In this document: positions 44,701 to 56,755 of the stretch, piece by piece | Layout of the letters: each line of letters opens with the position of its first letter | Position numbering within the stretch: the stretch's first letter is position 1 | NCBI GenBank assembly: GCA_014529385.2 | Contig: CM043942.1 | Location: 32,581,469-32,645,468 of the forward strand | DNA from: Adiantum capillus-veneris | Taxonomy: Eukaryota; Streptophyta; Polypodiopsida; Polypodiales; Pteridaceae | Direction of reading: 5' to 3' | DNA: 64,000 bases | The notes under the pieces: model-generated | What the model was told of the DNA's origin: nothing | The model's input: only the letters and a program-made list of their open reading frames with translations | Databases searched by the model: none | Translations under genes and position numbers: made by a program

Positions 44701-44820
44701 ATGGGTTTGGCATGTACATCATTGTTAGGGTTTGTGCTTTTCCATACAAAGTTTGATGGTTCAAACTTTGAGCATTGGAAAGCAGGTATGCATGATACAT
44801 TGACTCAGTTGGGCCAAGTG

Positions 44821-45397
44821 TGTCATAAAATCTAATATCTAACCAACCCAAATGATTTTCTCATATTAAATTGATCACTTAATGTGGGAGAATAAACGGG
44901 AACAAGTGTTAAGATATAGATATGTGCTTATAGATCTATCTCAACACGGGGCCAATAGTAAAGGGGCCCAAATGGGAGATGGTCTATCAAGAGCAAGGCT
45001 AACCAATGGAGCATAAGACCTTAGGGTTAGCTTCATTGAAGACCTCCAATAATGTGTGTAAAAGTCCTTTGACCTTAAGCTAGGGCTGAGCTTGAGGTGG
45101 GAACCCGGCCCAAACTCGAGGTGCTTGTCGTGCTTGTCCTGCTTGAGGTGCTTGTCATGCTTGAGGTGCTTGATTAAGATGCTTGAGCTGCTTGACTGGC
45201 TCCATGCTTGAGGTGCTTGACTTGGTGCATGATTAAGGTGCTTGAAGTGCCTTGAGAAGCTTGCCTGAGATGCTTGTGGGAACACCCCCTACTTCAAGTG
45301 CTTAGTCATGCTTGATGACTAAGGGGCTTGCTCATCCAAAGTCAAAAATATCCCTACAAGGAGGGGGGCGAGCCTACAAGGGTGGGGGATGAGAGAG

Positions 45398-45430
<33 letters not shown>

Positions 45431-46453
45431 GGGAAGCCCCATCTTGAAGAGGCAACAAGGACACTTGTCAAGTTCCTCCTCATGTTTCCCTCATGGTGTG
45501 CCTGAAACCTATTGGTTGGCCACCCAAGGGGTCCAATGATAATAAAGGATATTTAATTAATTGATTTTGCATTTATCAAGTCCTCTCTCTCAAAGGGGAA
45601 AGGGGGACACTTGTCCCAAGGCTATCCCTGTTGCTTGTAATGGCTCCTGCTTGTGATTGGCTAGGCCTGGAGGGGTCCAATGAGCTTCAAGCATGAGCTA
45701 CAAGGGGGGGTCGACCCAAGCAAGCTAGGGGGGTGCTTAGGGGGTATACTCACCCACACACACTCACAAACACTCTCATTGTGTACTATGCAAAGTGCAA
45801 GAGCTCCCTCTCTTTCTCCAAGCAAGTAGAGGTTGAGAGCCTACACCAACACTCTTGGCTATGGAGTGCAAATCCATCCAAGAGCCATGCTTCAATGCTT
45901 GAGCTTGCCATCTATTTCTTCTTCATTACTATGCTATTATGTATGCTAGCACAAGAGTTATGATAAGTGAGGAACTAGCTCTTTCTCGTATGAAATGTTT
46001 CTTCTTCCTCTTCCCTACCCTCATTCCCTGCTAGCTCTCTCCACCTTCGAAGGTGTTTGAGGTCTTGGCACTAAGGCTTGGTATAGTTAAAGCTTTCTTC
46101 AAGTTTAGGTTATGCTATGATGGTGATGCATGAAGCTTTCCATCTTCATTGCTTCACCTAGGTCACAAGGAACACAAAGAATGTATTGTAACAAGTCTCT
46201 CTTTATGGGAGAAATCATAATACAAATGCCTATTGGAGGGGGGACCGGCTCCACATAAATCCGGTCCTCAACTGTTGTCATGTTCTCTAAATTCTCTCTC
46301 TTGCAAAAGTATTGTCTATGCCAAGTTAACTAATTGCTATGATTATGTTGCTATCTTCAATTATGTCAACCCGCTATGCTCACAAAATCATTTCTTGAAA
46401 GTACTCTTATTAAATTCCACTACTCTCAAATTGAATAGGCAAATTACATTACA
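44821..46453 (+). mobile_element. 5' LTR of D (1633 bp)
   Basis: TGTCATAAAATCTAATATC to AAATTACATTACA. It includes tandem GAGGTGCTTG-type repeats (45115-45300), (AC)n at 45399-45429 and several G runs. It is nearly identical to the right LTR; the largest difference is the AC tract, so the insertion is recent. Confidence 0.95.
45115..45300. repeat. GCTTGAGGTGCTTG short tandem repeats in the D LTR
   Basis: Ten or more imperfect 10-13-base units; the same array is at 52298-52495 in the right LTR. Confidence 0.85.
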
Positions 46454-46454
46454 T

Positions 46455-46466
46455 TGGTATCAGAGC
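46455..46466 (+). promoter_or_regulatory. Primer binding site of D (initiator tRNA-Met)
   Basis: TGGTATCAGAGC, exact, one base after the LTR. Confidence 0.92.
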
Positions 46467-46867
46467 ATTTGGTTTCTCTTTTCTTGCTTAAGAAGAGAGG
46501 TTCTTAAGTAGCCTATAAATGGTTGATGTTGTTAATTATAATAGAGTAAGTGGAACTGGGATCTAATATCGGTTTTGTTAAGCCCACTATGTGGGGGATG
46601 GTGCACACCTCGGGAGCTTTGGACTTAATAATGGAGTCTTTTTAGACTTGCCTACGGCTTTACCATTTTTGAGCCATAAGAAGTCCGAAAGGAGCTAGCC
46701 CTTGGCAACTCTGCTATGTTAGACCTACTCCTCTACTCTCTATAATTAACCACTTTGAGCCATGGGTGTAGATACTTAAGAGCCGATTTTCAAAGGCTAA
46801 GAGGAGTGGCAACTAAGGTTTTGTATTGCCAAAGCATACACTAAGTATAAACATAAATTTTGTTAAC

Positions 46868-48290
46868 ATGGCTGACAATAATCAAGAGAGTAGAATGAAC
46901 ATTGATAGCTTTGATTTTGCACATGAAGGTGCTAATGATGATGCTCCCATGTTTGTGAATTATCTCGTCACTAGGTTGCAACAAGCTATGGGCACCCCTG
47001 CTTTGCAAGCCGAAGTTACTCAACAACTTCGTGCTTATGGAATTTCCCTTCCTCTCCCAGAGGAGAGAGCTTAGGAGGCCTCTTGAAGAGACCCCCAAAA
47101 GAAGACTCTCTCCCATTCGAGAGGAGGAATCCAAAGAGAAAGAAAGAAATGATAGTCTAAGTTCTTGTGAAGATGTGGCTCCATGAAGATGGCGGTCTAG
47201 ATGATTGCCTACTCCTCCCAAGAGGAAAAGAGAAACCCATAGTCCTTCTCCTCATCACTCTGAAAGGCAAGAGAGGAAACAAAGGAAGAAAAGGGCTAGG
47301 AAGAGGTCACCCTCTTCTCCTTCTTCTTCACCTTCCTCCTCTTCCGATGAAAGTTATGGCTATTCTCCTAGAGAATACAAGAGGGGAGGACATCGCAAAT
47401 CATTTCCTGCATGGCGAAGGTCACAAAAGCTAAAGAAGTTCAAGGAGGGATGAAAGAGTATCTCTTTTCTCACCTATGATGGCACCTTTGGTGCTACTGA
47501 CAAAGTGTTGGCCTTCATCCAACAATTTGATGCGGCCTTTGGGGACGAGGGCTTCACAGAGTCCTCCAAGCTACGCCATGTAGCTATGCACTTCCAAAAA
47601 TCAGCTCGTCAATGGTGGGCTAGCCTTCGTGGCAATGGAGAAGCCCCAAAGACATGGAAAACTCTACGAGTTTCCATCATGAAGCAATTTCTTCCAAGTG
47701 ATACTAAAGATAAAGTTCTTATCGAATGGCACGGCTTGAAGCTCCTCTCTCATGAGTCTATCAACAAGTATGTAGACAAGTTTTGGGATTTACATCTCAA
47801 AGCTACTGTCTTTCAAAAGATAGACTTTGCCGAGCAAAGACAACAATCTTGTGCGGGATTACCTGAAGAGATGGCCGAATACATCAACTCTCAACGGCCC
47901 GGTACTATTACCGAAGTAATCCACCACACCATGGTTGCTTCACGCATCAATTTCCATCAAGGGGCTAGACGCAATGTCAAGCCCATGGAAAACAAAGATA
48001 AAAATGATGCAAAGGGAAAATCCAATGCTCAAAATAATTCCCAAGGCACTTCCAACAACAACAATAACAACAACAACAATCGGTCCAAGGAGAAGGGAGT
48101 TTACAAAGGTAAAAACAAACTCTCCCCTGAAGAGCTTGAAGCTTTTCACAAGGACTATAAGTGTTTCAAGTGTGGGGAGCAAGGACATGGCTATCGTTCT
48201 TGCCCCAAGAAGAATACTCGCAATGAGACTCCTAGGGCTTCCACCATCAAAGCTCCAAAAGAGGATGCTCATTGCAAAGGATCATCACTT
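46868..48290 (+). pseudogene. Gag of D
   Basis: It starts MADNNQESRMNIDSFDFAHE at 46868, changes phase near 47060 (GAGGAGAGAG), then runs in the pol phase through an R/S/P-rich segment with TGA at 47184, 47202 and 47451. The capsid follows (KVLAFIQQFDAAFGDEGF, ARQWWASLRGNGEAPKTW, LPSDTKDKVLIEWHGLKLL), an N-rich run, and the knuckle CFKCGEQGHGYRSC (complete) near 48175. Gag, PR and Pol share one phase, as in many chromoviruses. Confidence 0.85.
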
Positions 48291-51200
48291 TCCTATGCGT
48301 GGGGAAAGGTAAGAGAGAATGATGCCTTCATCTTGTTTGACCCAGGCTCTACTCTCAACTTCATATCAATAGAGTTGGCCACCAAGTTGGGCATTCAAGC
48401 TTTTGAGATGGGAGATATAGTAATAGCTGATGCAGCTTTCAAGGGACAACAAGCCTCCGTTACTCCCTAGATTGGGAAGTTGAGGCTTCATGTCCAAAGC
48501 TATGTCGACAAAGAAGACTTCTTCATCTCTCCTCTCCAACATCAGGATGTTATCCTAGGGGCACCATGGTTTGATCGCATGGCTGCCAACATGAAGTTCC
48601 CTGAAAGGAGAATTTATTTCACCTACAGGGGAAAGAACATGTATATAGATGCTAGTGAGCGTGGTCGCACTATTCCACTTGTAAATCCTCTTTCTTTTGA
48701 TAAATCAATGAAGAGCTCAGTTTCTACGTACATGATTTATGTCAAAGAGTCTCTAAAAGCTAATAATGTTTCATCAAATGAAAATGATAGGAATCAAGAA
48801 GAGTTAGACTTGTCTACTTTTCTAAAAGGATTCCAAGATGTGTTCATCGATGATATCCACATGGACCTACCTCCAAAACTAGGGGATGATGACCATCGTA
48901 TTGAGCTCCTTCCAGGAAGCTCACCGCCTAACAAAGCTCCTTATCGAGTCTCACAAGCTCAACAAGAGGAGATTATGAGGCAAGTACAGGAATTGGTAGA
49001 CAAAGGGATGGTGAGGCCTAGTTCCTCTCCCTTTTGTTCTCCAGTCCTTTTAGTGCAAAAGAAAGATGGTACATACCGTATGTGTGTGGACTATCGAGCA
49101 CTAAACCATATCACTATCAAAAACAGATTTCCCGTGCCTCGGGTAGAAGATCTGTTTGATAAGCTACAAGGCTCTACCTACTTCAGTAGGATTGACCTTA
49201 AGAGTGGCTATCATCAAATAAGGATAGTGGATGAAGATATCCTAAAGACCGCGTTTTGCACAACATTTGGTCTTTATGAATATCTAGTCATGCCTTTTGG
49301 CTTGACTAATGCACCAGCTACTTTCAATCGTCTCATGGAGAAAAGTTTTAGACCATATCGTAAATTCACTGGAGTGTTCTTTGATGATATCATCATCTAC
49401 TCCAAGTCGTTGGAGGAACATAAGCAACATCTCCAAGTGATTTTTCAAGCCTTGAGGGAGAACAAACTTTTTCTCAACCAAAAGAAAAGTGAATTCTTCC
49501 TTCAAGAGATTCAATATCTAGGTCATATTATCTCTCACGATGGTATTCGTATGGATCCATCAAAGTTAGAGGTAATAAAATAATGGCCTAACCCAAGGAA
49601 TCTACATGAGCTAAGAAGCTTTATTGGTATGTGTGCATACTATAGACGCTTCATAGCAAAATTCTCTCAAGTAGCAGGACCACTACACGACTTAACAAAG
49701 AAGAACATTAAGTTTGTATGGACTGCTAAGGAGCAAAATGCTTTTGAAAAACTCAAAGAGAAGCTTACTTCCCAACCAGTCCTCGTGCTTCCGGATCTCT
49801 CAAAGCCATTTGAGGTCCAATGTGATGCTTGTGGTGATTGCCTTGGAGCGGTTTTGCTTCAAGAAGGGCATGCCATAGCATATGAGAGAAGAAGGCTCAA
49901 TAGTGATGAACGATTCTTGGGCATTTATGAGAAAGAGATTTTAGCTGTTCTACATGCCCTAGACACATGGAAGCACTACCTATTGGGGACTCCATTTATC
50001 CTACGAACCGACCACCAAAGTCTCAAGTATTTCATGACCCAAACCAAGCTTTCAGACAAACAAATGAGGTGGGAAAATTTTCTTTCGCAATTTAATTTCC
50101 ATATTGCTCACATAGCTGGTAAGCACAATCAAGTTGCCGATGCACTTTCACGACGACCAAAAGTTAATACGGTGTCTATAGCTACTCACAATGATCTATC
50201 CTCTATGATAGATGAGTATGCTACTGACCCTGACTTTAGAGACATAATGTCAGCCCTTGCTTTGGGGAAGAAAGAGGAACCATTCACCTTGCAAGATGGT
50301 TATCTTCTCCACGGCAATAGGCTATGTGTTACCCATTCCCTTCGTGAGAAGGTTATGTATGAATCCCATGCTCCTCCATATGCAGGGCATAGAGGTATTC
50401 AACCTACTCTCCGAGGAGTAGAGACGTATTTCTATTGGCCTACCATGAAAGTGGACATACAAGAGTATGTTTCAAAATGTGTAGTATGCCAAAAGACCAA
50501 GTATGATAGAGGGAAGCAACTTGGATTACTCTAGCCATTGCCTATTCCAAATTCACCATGGGAGAGTATATCCATGGATTTCATCTTTGGATTACCCAAG
50601 TCTATCCATGGGAATACAGGAATATGGACAATAGTCGACAGGTTTAGCAAGCAAGCACATTTTATTCCTGTCAAAAAGACTATTAAGGCACATCAAATGG
50701 CAACTCTCTTCATATCTCAGATTTTCAAGCACCATGGATTACCCACATCCATCGTGTCAAATAGAGATCCTAGAATGACCAGTAATTTCTGGAAAGGTCT
50801 CTTTGAAAATCTAAGAACAAGATTGAATTTCTCTTCGGCCTATCACCCACAAACGGATGGCCAAAGTGAGATAGCCAATCTTACGATACTCGATCTACTC
50901 AAGACTTATGTTACCGAAGTAGATCAACGCTCACAATGGGAAAAGTATTTACCTCTAGTAGAGTATGCCTACAATAATACTGTCCATACTTCTATGGAGA
51001 AAGCACCTTTCGAGATCATAGAGGGAAGACCTAAAAGCCCCTTGCTACTCAAAGTACATGGGAATATCTTCGCCGCCGATGAGTATAGCCGTGACCTATA
51101 AGAATCTTTTCAAAAGATTTGGGAGGCTATAGCCATCTCTCAACAAAGGCAAAAAGTTGTTGCTGATAAGCACAGAAGAGCCTTAATGTTCAAAGAAAAT

Positions 51201-51656
51201 GATTGGGTCTTACTCAAGTTTCCTAAAGCTCGATTAAGGCAAACAACGGGCAAAAATCCTACGGGCCATCAAAAGTATTATGCTAAACTAGCAAAAAGAT
51301 ACTATGGTCCTTTCTAAATCTTGAAGTCCATCAATGAGATGGATTATCAACTCAAGTTGCCCAACCATTGGCTTATACACAATGCCTTTCATGTAAGCCT
51401 ACTTAAGCCCTACAAAGGAGAGCCACCAACTGAACCAATTATTGAAGACCCTCCCGAAGTTGAAGACCAAAAAGAGGTGCTACAACCCGAAGCTGTCCTT
51501 CGGCATGAAAACAAGGTACTACGACATGGTAAGATAATCCGACGGTATCTTATTAAGTTCAAAAATTATCCTTTTGACGATTCTAGATGGATGCAAGGAG
51601 TACAACTTAAGGATAGTATAAACCTTGTCAATGCTTACAATGCTACATTAGAGTAA
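48291..51656 (+). pseudogene. Pol of D: protease, RT, RNase H, integrase, chromodomain
   Basis: One phase throughout. Protease AFILFDPGSTLNFISIELA with VILGAPWFDRM; RT SPFCSPVLLVQKKDGTYRM, YHQIR, MPFGLTNAPATFNRLM and the catalytic FFDDIIIYS; RNase H FEVQCDACGDCLGAVL and YEKEILAVLHAL; integrase zinc finger (HAPPYAGHRG...CVVCQKTK) and core D (SMDFIFG), D (SNRDPRMTS), E (QTDGQSEIAN); the YYGPF...NAFHVSLLK region; then a chromodomain-like PEAVLRHENKVL, RRYLIKFKNYPFDDSRW. In-frame stops: TAG 48468, TAA 49581, TAG 50532, TAA 51099, TAA 51315. The frame ends at 51656. All catalytic residues read are kept. Confidence 0.92.
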
Positions 51657-51986
51657 GCAAATGTACAAATTTCTTTTAAATGACTCATGTTTCTGTCTTA
51701 TAAGACTAGTCCTCTTTTTAATTGTGCACAAATTTAACTAGAATGCATGCTTAGAATCATGTTTGTGATGACGACGTCTCTCAAACACCAAGTAGAATTT
51801 GTCACTCTACTTTGGGAGAATGAAATGGACTAAAGAGCAGACATGCTTGCGGCAGCTATTGGATTAGTCATCCATCTTGGAAAGATGTCGTAGGGTAAAA
51901 AAGGGATCCTCTACCCGCTAAGTACGATTGACTAATGACTAAGGCTTTATCTCTTCTACCTCATAGTCGAGGACGACTATGATTTC
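51657..51986 (+). other. 3' untranslated region of D
   Basis: 330 bases between pol and the polypurine tract; no gene. Confidence 0.7.
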
Positions 51987-51999
51987 AAGAGAGAGGTAA
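51987..51999 (+). promoter_or_regulatory. Polypurine tract of D
   Basis: AAGAGAGAGGTAA directly before the LTR TG. Confidence 0.85.
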
Positions 52000-52580
52000 T
52001 GTCATAAAATCTAATATCTAACCAACCCAAATGATTTTCTCATATTAAATTGATCACTTAATGTGGGAGAATAAACGGGAACAAGTGTTAAGATATAGAT
52101 ATGTGCTTATAGATCTATCTCAACACAGGGCCAATAGTAAAGGGGCCCAAATGGGAGATGGTCTATCAAGAGCAAGGCTAACCAATGGAGCATAAGACCT
52201 TAGGGTTAGCTTCATTGAAGACCTCCAATAATGTGTGTAAAAGTCCTTTGACCTTAGGTAAGCTAGGGCTGAGCTTGCGGTGGGAACCCGGCCCAAACTC
52301 GAGGTGCTTGTCGTGCTTGCCCTGCTTGAGGTGCTTGTCATGCTTGAGGTGCTTGATTAAGATGCTTGAGGTGCTTGACTGGCTCCATGCTTGAGGTGCT
52401 TGACTTGGTGCATGATTAAGGTGCTTGAAGTGCCTTGAGAAGCTTGCCTGAGATGCTTGTGGGAACACCCCCTACTTCAAGTGCTTAGTCATGCTTGATG
52501 ACTAAGGGGCTTGCTCAACCAAAGTCAAAAAGATCCCTACAAGGAGGGGGGCGAGTCTACAAGGGGGGGGGATGAGAGAG

Positions 52581-52657
<77 letters not shown>

Positions 52658-53680
52658 GGGAAGCCCCAGCTTGAAGAGGCAGCAAGGACACTTGTCAAGT
52701 TCCTCCTCATGTTGCCCTCATGGTGTGCATGAAACCTATTGGTTGGCCACCCAAGGGGTCCAATGATAATAAAGGATATTTAATTAATTGATTTTGCATT
52801 TATCAAGTCCTCTCTCTCAAAGGGGAAAGGGGGACACTTGTCCCAAGGCTATCCCTGTTGCTTGTAATGGCTCCTGCTTGTGATTGGCTAGCCTTGGAGG
52901 GGTCCAATGAGCTTCAAGCATGAGCTACAAGGGGGGGTCGACCCAAGCAAGCTAGGGGGGTGCTTAGGGGGTATACTCACCCACACACACTCACAAACAC
53001 TCTCATTGTGTACTATGCAAAGTGCAAGAGCTCCCTCTGTTTCTCCAAGCAAGTAGAGGTTGAGAGCCTACACCAACACTCTTGGCTATGGAGTGCAAAT
53101 CCATCCAAGAGCCATGCTTCAATGCTTGAGCTTGCCATCTATTTATTCTTCATTACTATGCTATTATGTATGCTAGCACAAGAGTTATGATAAGTGAGGA
53201 GCTAGCTCTTTCTCGTATGAAATGTTTCTTCTTCCTCTTCCATACCCTCATTCCCTGCTAGCTCTCTCCACCTTCGAAGGTGTTTGAGGTCTTGGGACTA
53301 AGGCTTGGTATAGTTAAAGCTTTCTTCAAGTTTAGGTAATGCTATGATGGTGATGCATGAAGCTTTCCATCTTCATTGCTTCACCTAGGTCACAAGGAAC
53401 ACAAAGAATGTATTGTAACAAGTCTCTCTTTATGGGAGAAATCATAATACAAATGCCTATTGGAGGGGGGACCGGCTCCACATAAATCCGGTCCTCAACT
53501 GTTGTCATGTTCTCTAAATTCTCTCTCTTGCAAAAGTATTGTCTATGCCAAGTTAACTAATTGCTATGATTATGTTGCTATCTTCAATTATGTCAACCCG
53601 CTATGCTCACAAAATCATTTCTTGAAAGTACTCTTATTAAATTCCGCTACTCTCAAATTGAATAGGCAAATTCCATTACA
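52000..53680 (+). mobile_element. 3' LTR of D (1681 bp)
   Basis: Same sequence as the 5' LTR, with a longer (AC)n (52582-52656, about 75 bases against about 31). The right duplication AAGTG follows. Confidence 0.95.
52582..52656. repeat. (AC)37 microsatellite inside the D 3' LTR
   Basis: Allelic to the shorter tract at 45399-45429 in the 5' LTR. Confidence 0.95.
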
Positions 53681-54645
53681 AAGTGTTTCCACTACAGGGC
53701 ATGGATGCTAGGCCGAAGTCTATGACTGACGATGAGTGGGAGGACTTGGATGAGCTTGCACGTTCGATGATCATGTTACACCTTGGTGAGTTTGTCTATT
53801 GCATTGGTTTGGATGCATGTACAACTAGAGAGTCATGGCAAAGATTGTGCAATGCTTTTGGCACAAATGAGTCTAGAGAGATGCCTACAGTCAAAGGACG
53901 ATCTTGCAGACATAGAGATGTTGCGTGTTGGCATTGTGGTCATACAGGGCATGTACATAGGCATTGTTTTTGGCGGATGAGACAGCAGAGGAGACATCAC
54001 AAGAGGGATGTTATCACTTTGGATGATGTGGGAGTAGATGTAGCATATGTGGCTACGCATGACGGAGATGTCGACTTTGCTTCCATGTTTACTCTTGACT
54101 TTCTTATGTCGGTTTTTGATGACACATTACCTTCACATTGGATACTAGATGTGAGTGCTAGGTTTCACGTCACGCCGAGTCGTGAGTGGTTTAGCACATA
54201 TGCTAGTGGTATGCTTGGACATGTGTGTCTAGCTAATGGTTCAATGCATGACATAGTTGGTGTAGGAGATGTCAGACTATTGTTGCCGAGTGGTGCAACA
54301 TACGTGTTGCGAGATGTACGCCATGTGCCAGGTTTGACACAGAGCTTGATCTCTGTGAGTCACTTACGAGACAGTGGATGCCAGGTAGTGCTGGATGAGC
54401 ACAGTTTTCGATTGCATCATGGACAGCTAGTCATAGCTAGAGGTGCTAGTGTTGGCACGATTCATGCGATGCGAGTACGTCATGTGCGAGACGGCACAGT
54501 TTTCGTGAGTACGCAGCCATGCAAAGAGATGAGGCATGTCTTCTTTGCGGATAGGTTGCATGATGCTCCAGTTTGTGAGCATGTTGAGCCAGTTGTGCAA
54601 CAGGGCATGTCATTTGTGGCTACGATGACGGATATGGAGCCGTGA

Positions 54646-55205
54646 TTCAGTCATTCATGGATATGCTTAGGCCAGAGGCTGATGTATGTGAGTTAGAGCT
54701 AGGCATTGCTCTTACCACAGAGGGCTCAGGATAGACAGATGCTCTTGGTGTGCATGTGACACGCGATGGACACGAGGATGGATTCCAGGGATCGGAGTTC
54801 GGGTGTCAGGGTGATTTACATGAGTGGAGTTCTGAGCCAGATTTGACTGAGATGGTCAGATTGACAGATATTGCTAGGATTGCATCAGCATTCGGGAGTC
54901 TCATGTATGAGATACTCATCTCGAGACCCGACATTGCATTTGCAGTGGGAGCAGTTAGTTGTGCAGTGACTGACGTTGGCCTTGAGCATAGGGGTACTTT
55001 GCAGCGTATGGTGAGATACCTGCAGGATATGTGCGGCTTTGGTGAGGAGTATGGTGTCGATCGCTCTATACTTCCTCTACAATTAGAGCTGGATGCACAC
55101 AGATTCAGTGAGCCAGTGGTGGGCGTTGGCTGAGGTCATACTTCTGATGGCCTTGTACAGGTTTTGTACGGTTTTCTATTCTCTCTCACGGCCACATTGG
55201 CCTTT
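54646..55205 (+). pseudogene. RT-thumb remnant of K after the Gag-protease frame
   Basis: After the TGA at 54643-54645, broken phases read VIQSFMDMLRPEADVCELEL-like sequence, then an open frame 54750-55133 with EMVRLTDIARIASAFGSLMY, EILISRPDIAFAVGAVS and GLEHRGTLQRMVRYLQDM. This is the copia RT C-terminal pattern (YxxAVGSLMYxxxxTRPDIxxAVG). Nothing between protease and this thumb is left; RNase H is also absent. Confidence 0.75.
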
Positions 55206-55216
55206 ACGTGGGACGT

Positions 55217-55487
<271 letters not shown>

Positions 55488-55492
55488 CTTCC

Positions 55493-56469
55493 CTCCTGCA
55501 CCTCTCCTTCTTCACCTTCCAAAGGCTCTCCCAGCCTTGGCTTCCAAGATGATGGCTTCCCAAAGCCCCGATTGCCAAAAGTTCTCCCATTTTACAAGAA
55601 AATGACTCCTTATATGGAGCTCCCATGCAGCTCACCATGGGCTCCTCTTGACTTTTGACCCCTCTATTACATCCCATTTAGCATATTCCATAAGGTGGTG
55701 ACACCTCCACAAGTGTCCAAGTTCATGGGTCCTGTTGATCTTTGTGATATTCTCAAGCACTACCGTGCCCTGGCCTTTGCCAGGCATGGGGAGAAGCCAT
55801 GTTTCTTACGAAGACCGATTCAAACTCAAGCCTTGCTTGACCGTTGTCTTCACAACCATGTTTGGTTTTTTCTCATACTTAAATTGCACAAGTATGGAAA
55901 GACTACTATGGAAGCACACACGTAGCTATCAAGCACAAAACAAAAATCAAGTGCGTACCTCATTAAGTACTCATGTTGACTCGCCTTGTCGTCGTAATAA
56001 CCAAATGAATTGCATTGAGGAGAAAATTGAGAAATACTTTGCTAGATACCGTTGCTTGGTGCATATAATACATCTATTGTTTTGCAATGGATGTCCTACT
56101 TCCTGCTGCTGAGGGCCTTGCCCAATCCGAATCCATGGTAGGATGTGATGTGTTTGGAATAGAAAAGAAGTACCTTGTAGAGAGTTCCCGAAGCATAGAA
56201 GTTTTGCCAAATTTGCAGCGTGGCAAAATCCAAATCGAGTTGAGTTTGAGCACAAAGAGATTGTGGAACTTGCAGAGCTTGTTGACCAAACCCTTCTTAA
56301 GAGGGTATGCCTACAAGAGGGGTGTGTGCTCGTGGTGGGTACACACCCTTAATCAACTAATTTGGCCAAGTTGGGTGGCCCTTGGGCACCCACTATGTGA
56401 AAAAGAAAGGGTAATAGCGATGGCGGGCTCTACTGCAGAGTAGCGCGAGGAAGAAAGGGAGAACTAGCA
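55493..56469. other. Pre-insertion DNA between K and F, no recognised gene
   Basis: Short frames on both strands; a plus-strand stretch KFMGPVDLCDILKHYRALAF near 55720 is not recognised. It would be the interior of J if J is one element. Confidence 0.5.
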
Positions 56470-56474
56470 CACTG

Positions 56475-56666
56475 TGAAGGAGTACAAGCGGATGTGCGAC
56501 ACGAGAGAGTGTGCGAGAAGAAGAGCACGACGATATGGTCAACTCGCTCTATTGTAATGTGTAGAGCATAGTGAGTTCTTATTAGGTTTTTACAAAAGAA
56601 TATGTGTACATACCTGGCGGCCCGCCCACTTACCTGGGCGATCACATTGGGCTTTATACCCCAACA
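56475..56666 (-). mobile_element. 3' LTR of F (192 bp)
   Basis: The plus strand runs TGAAGGAGTACAAGCGG to TATACCCCAACA. A few differences from the other LTR (for example AAGCGGATGTGCGACACG against GAGCGGAAGTGCGATGCG). Confidence 0.95.
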
Positions 56667-56681
56667 ACCTCCCACTTAAAG
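56667..56681 (-). promoter_or_regulatory. Polypurine tract of F
   Basis: The minus strand CTTTAAGTGGGAGGT directly precedes the LTR TG; AAGTGGGAG is typical of plant copia elements. Confidence 0.85.
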
Positions 56682-56755
56682 TCCAATGTGGTACTTTAAG
56701 TGTAAGAGAAGCTACTATACAAGCTAATATACAAGAGATGTAGAGAAGTGATGTA

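Larger units (their letters stand above)
44821..53680 (+). mobile_element. Element D: chromovirus (Ty3/gypsy with chromodomain), complete with TSD
   Basis: LTRs 44821-46453 (1633 bp) and 52000-53680 (1681 bp), TSD AAGTG (44816-44820, 53681-53685), iMet-type PBS, polypurine tract, and Gag-PR-RT-RNase H-IN-chromodomain in order. The insertion lies inside the gag of K. Pol is in one phase throughout but carries eight in-frame stops; gag has one further phase change near 47060. Confidence 0.95.
44701..54645 (+). pseudogene. Gag-protease of K, split by insertion of D (44821-53685)
   Basis: Exons are artificial: 44701-44820 and 53686-54645 are one open frame of 359 codons once D and one copy of its duplication are removed. 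It shows Gag strings (TKFDGSNFEHWKAGMHDTL; then, after D, DDEWEDLDELARSMIMLHL and TTRESWQRLCNAFGTNES), the complete knuckle CWHCGHTGHVHRHC, and a retropepsin-like domain with SHWILDVSARFHVTPSREWF and VLRDVRHVPGLTQSLISVS. The copia active site DSGAS reads DVSAR here, so the protease should be inactive; B has the same change. There is no other stop, so the frame was intact when D landed. Confidence 0.85.

Noticed and set aside
44941-45285. 114-codon minus frame rich in KHLKHDKH
   Set aside because: It lies in the D LTR over the GAGGTGCTTG repeats and is repeated in the other LTR; repeat artefact.
45733-46511. Plus frames of 76 and 92 codons, duplicated at 52960 and 53460
   Set aside because: They are inside the LTR of D, and duplication follows from the LTR pair, not from a gene family.
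46826-47074. Start of D gag at 46826
   Set aside because: The later ATG at 46868 gives the usual MADN-type start; the earlier one is only an upstream in-frame codon.
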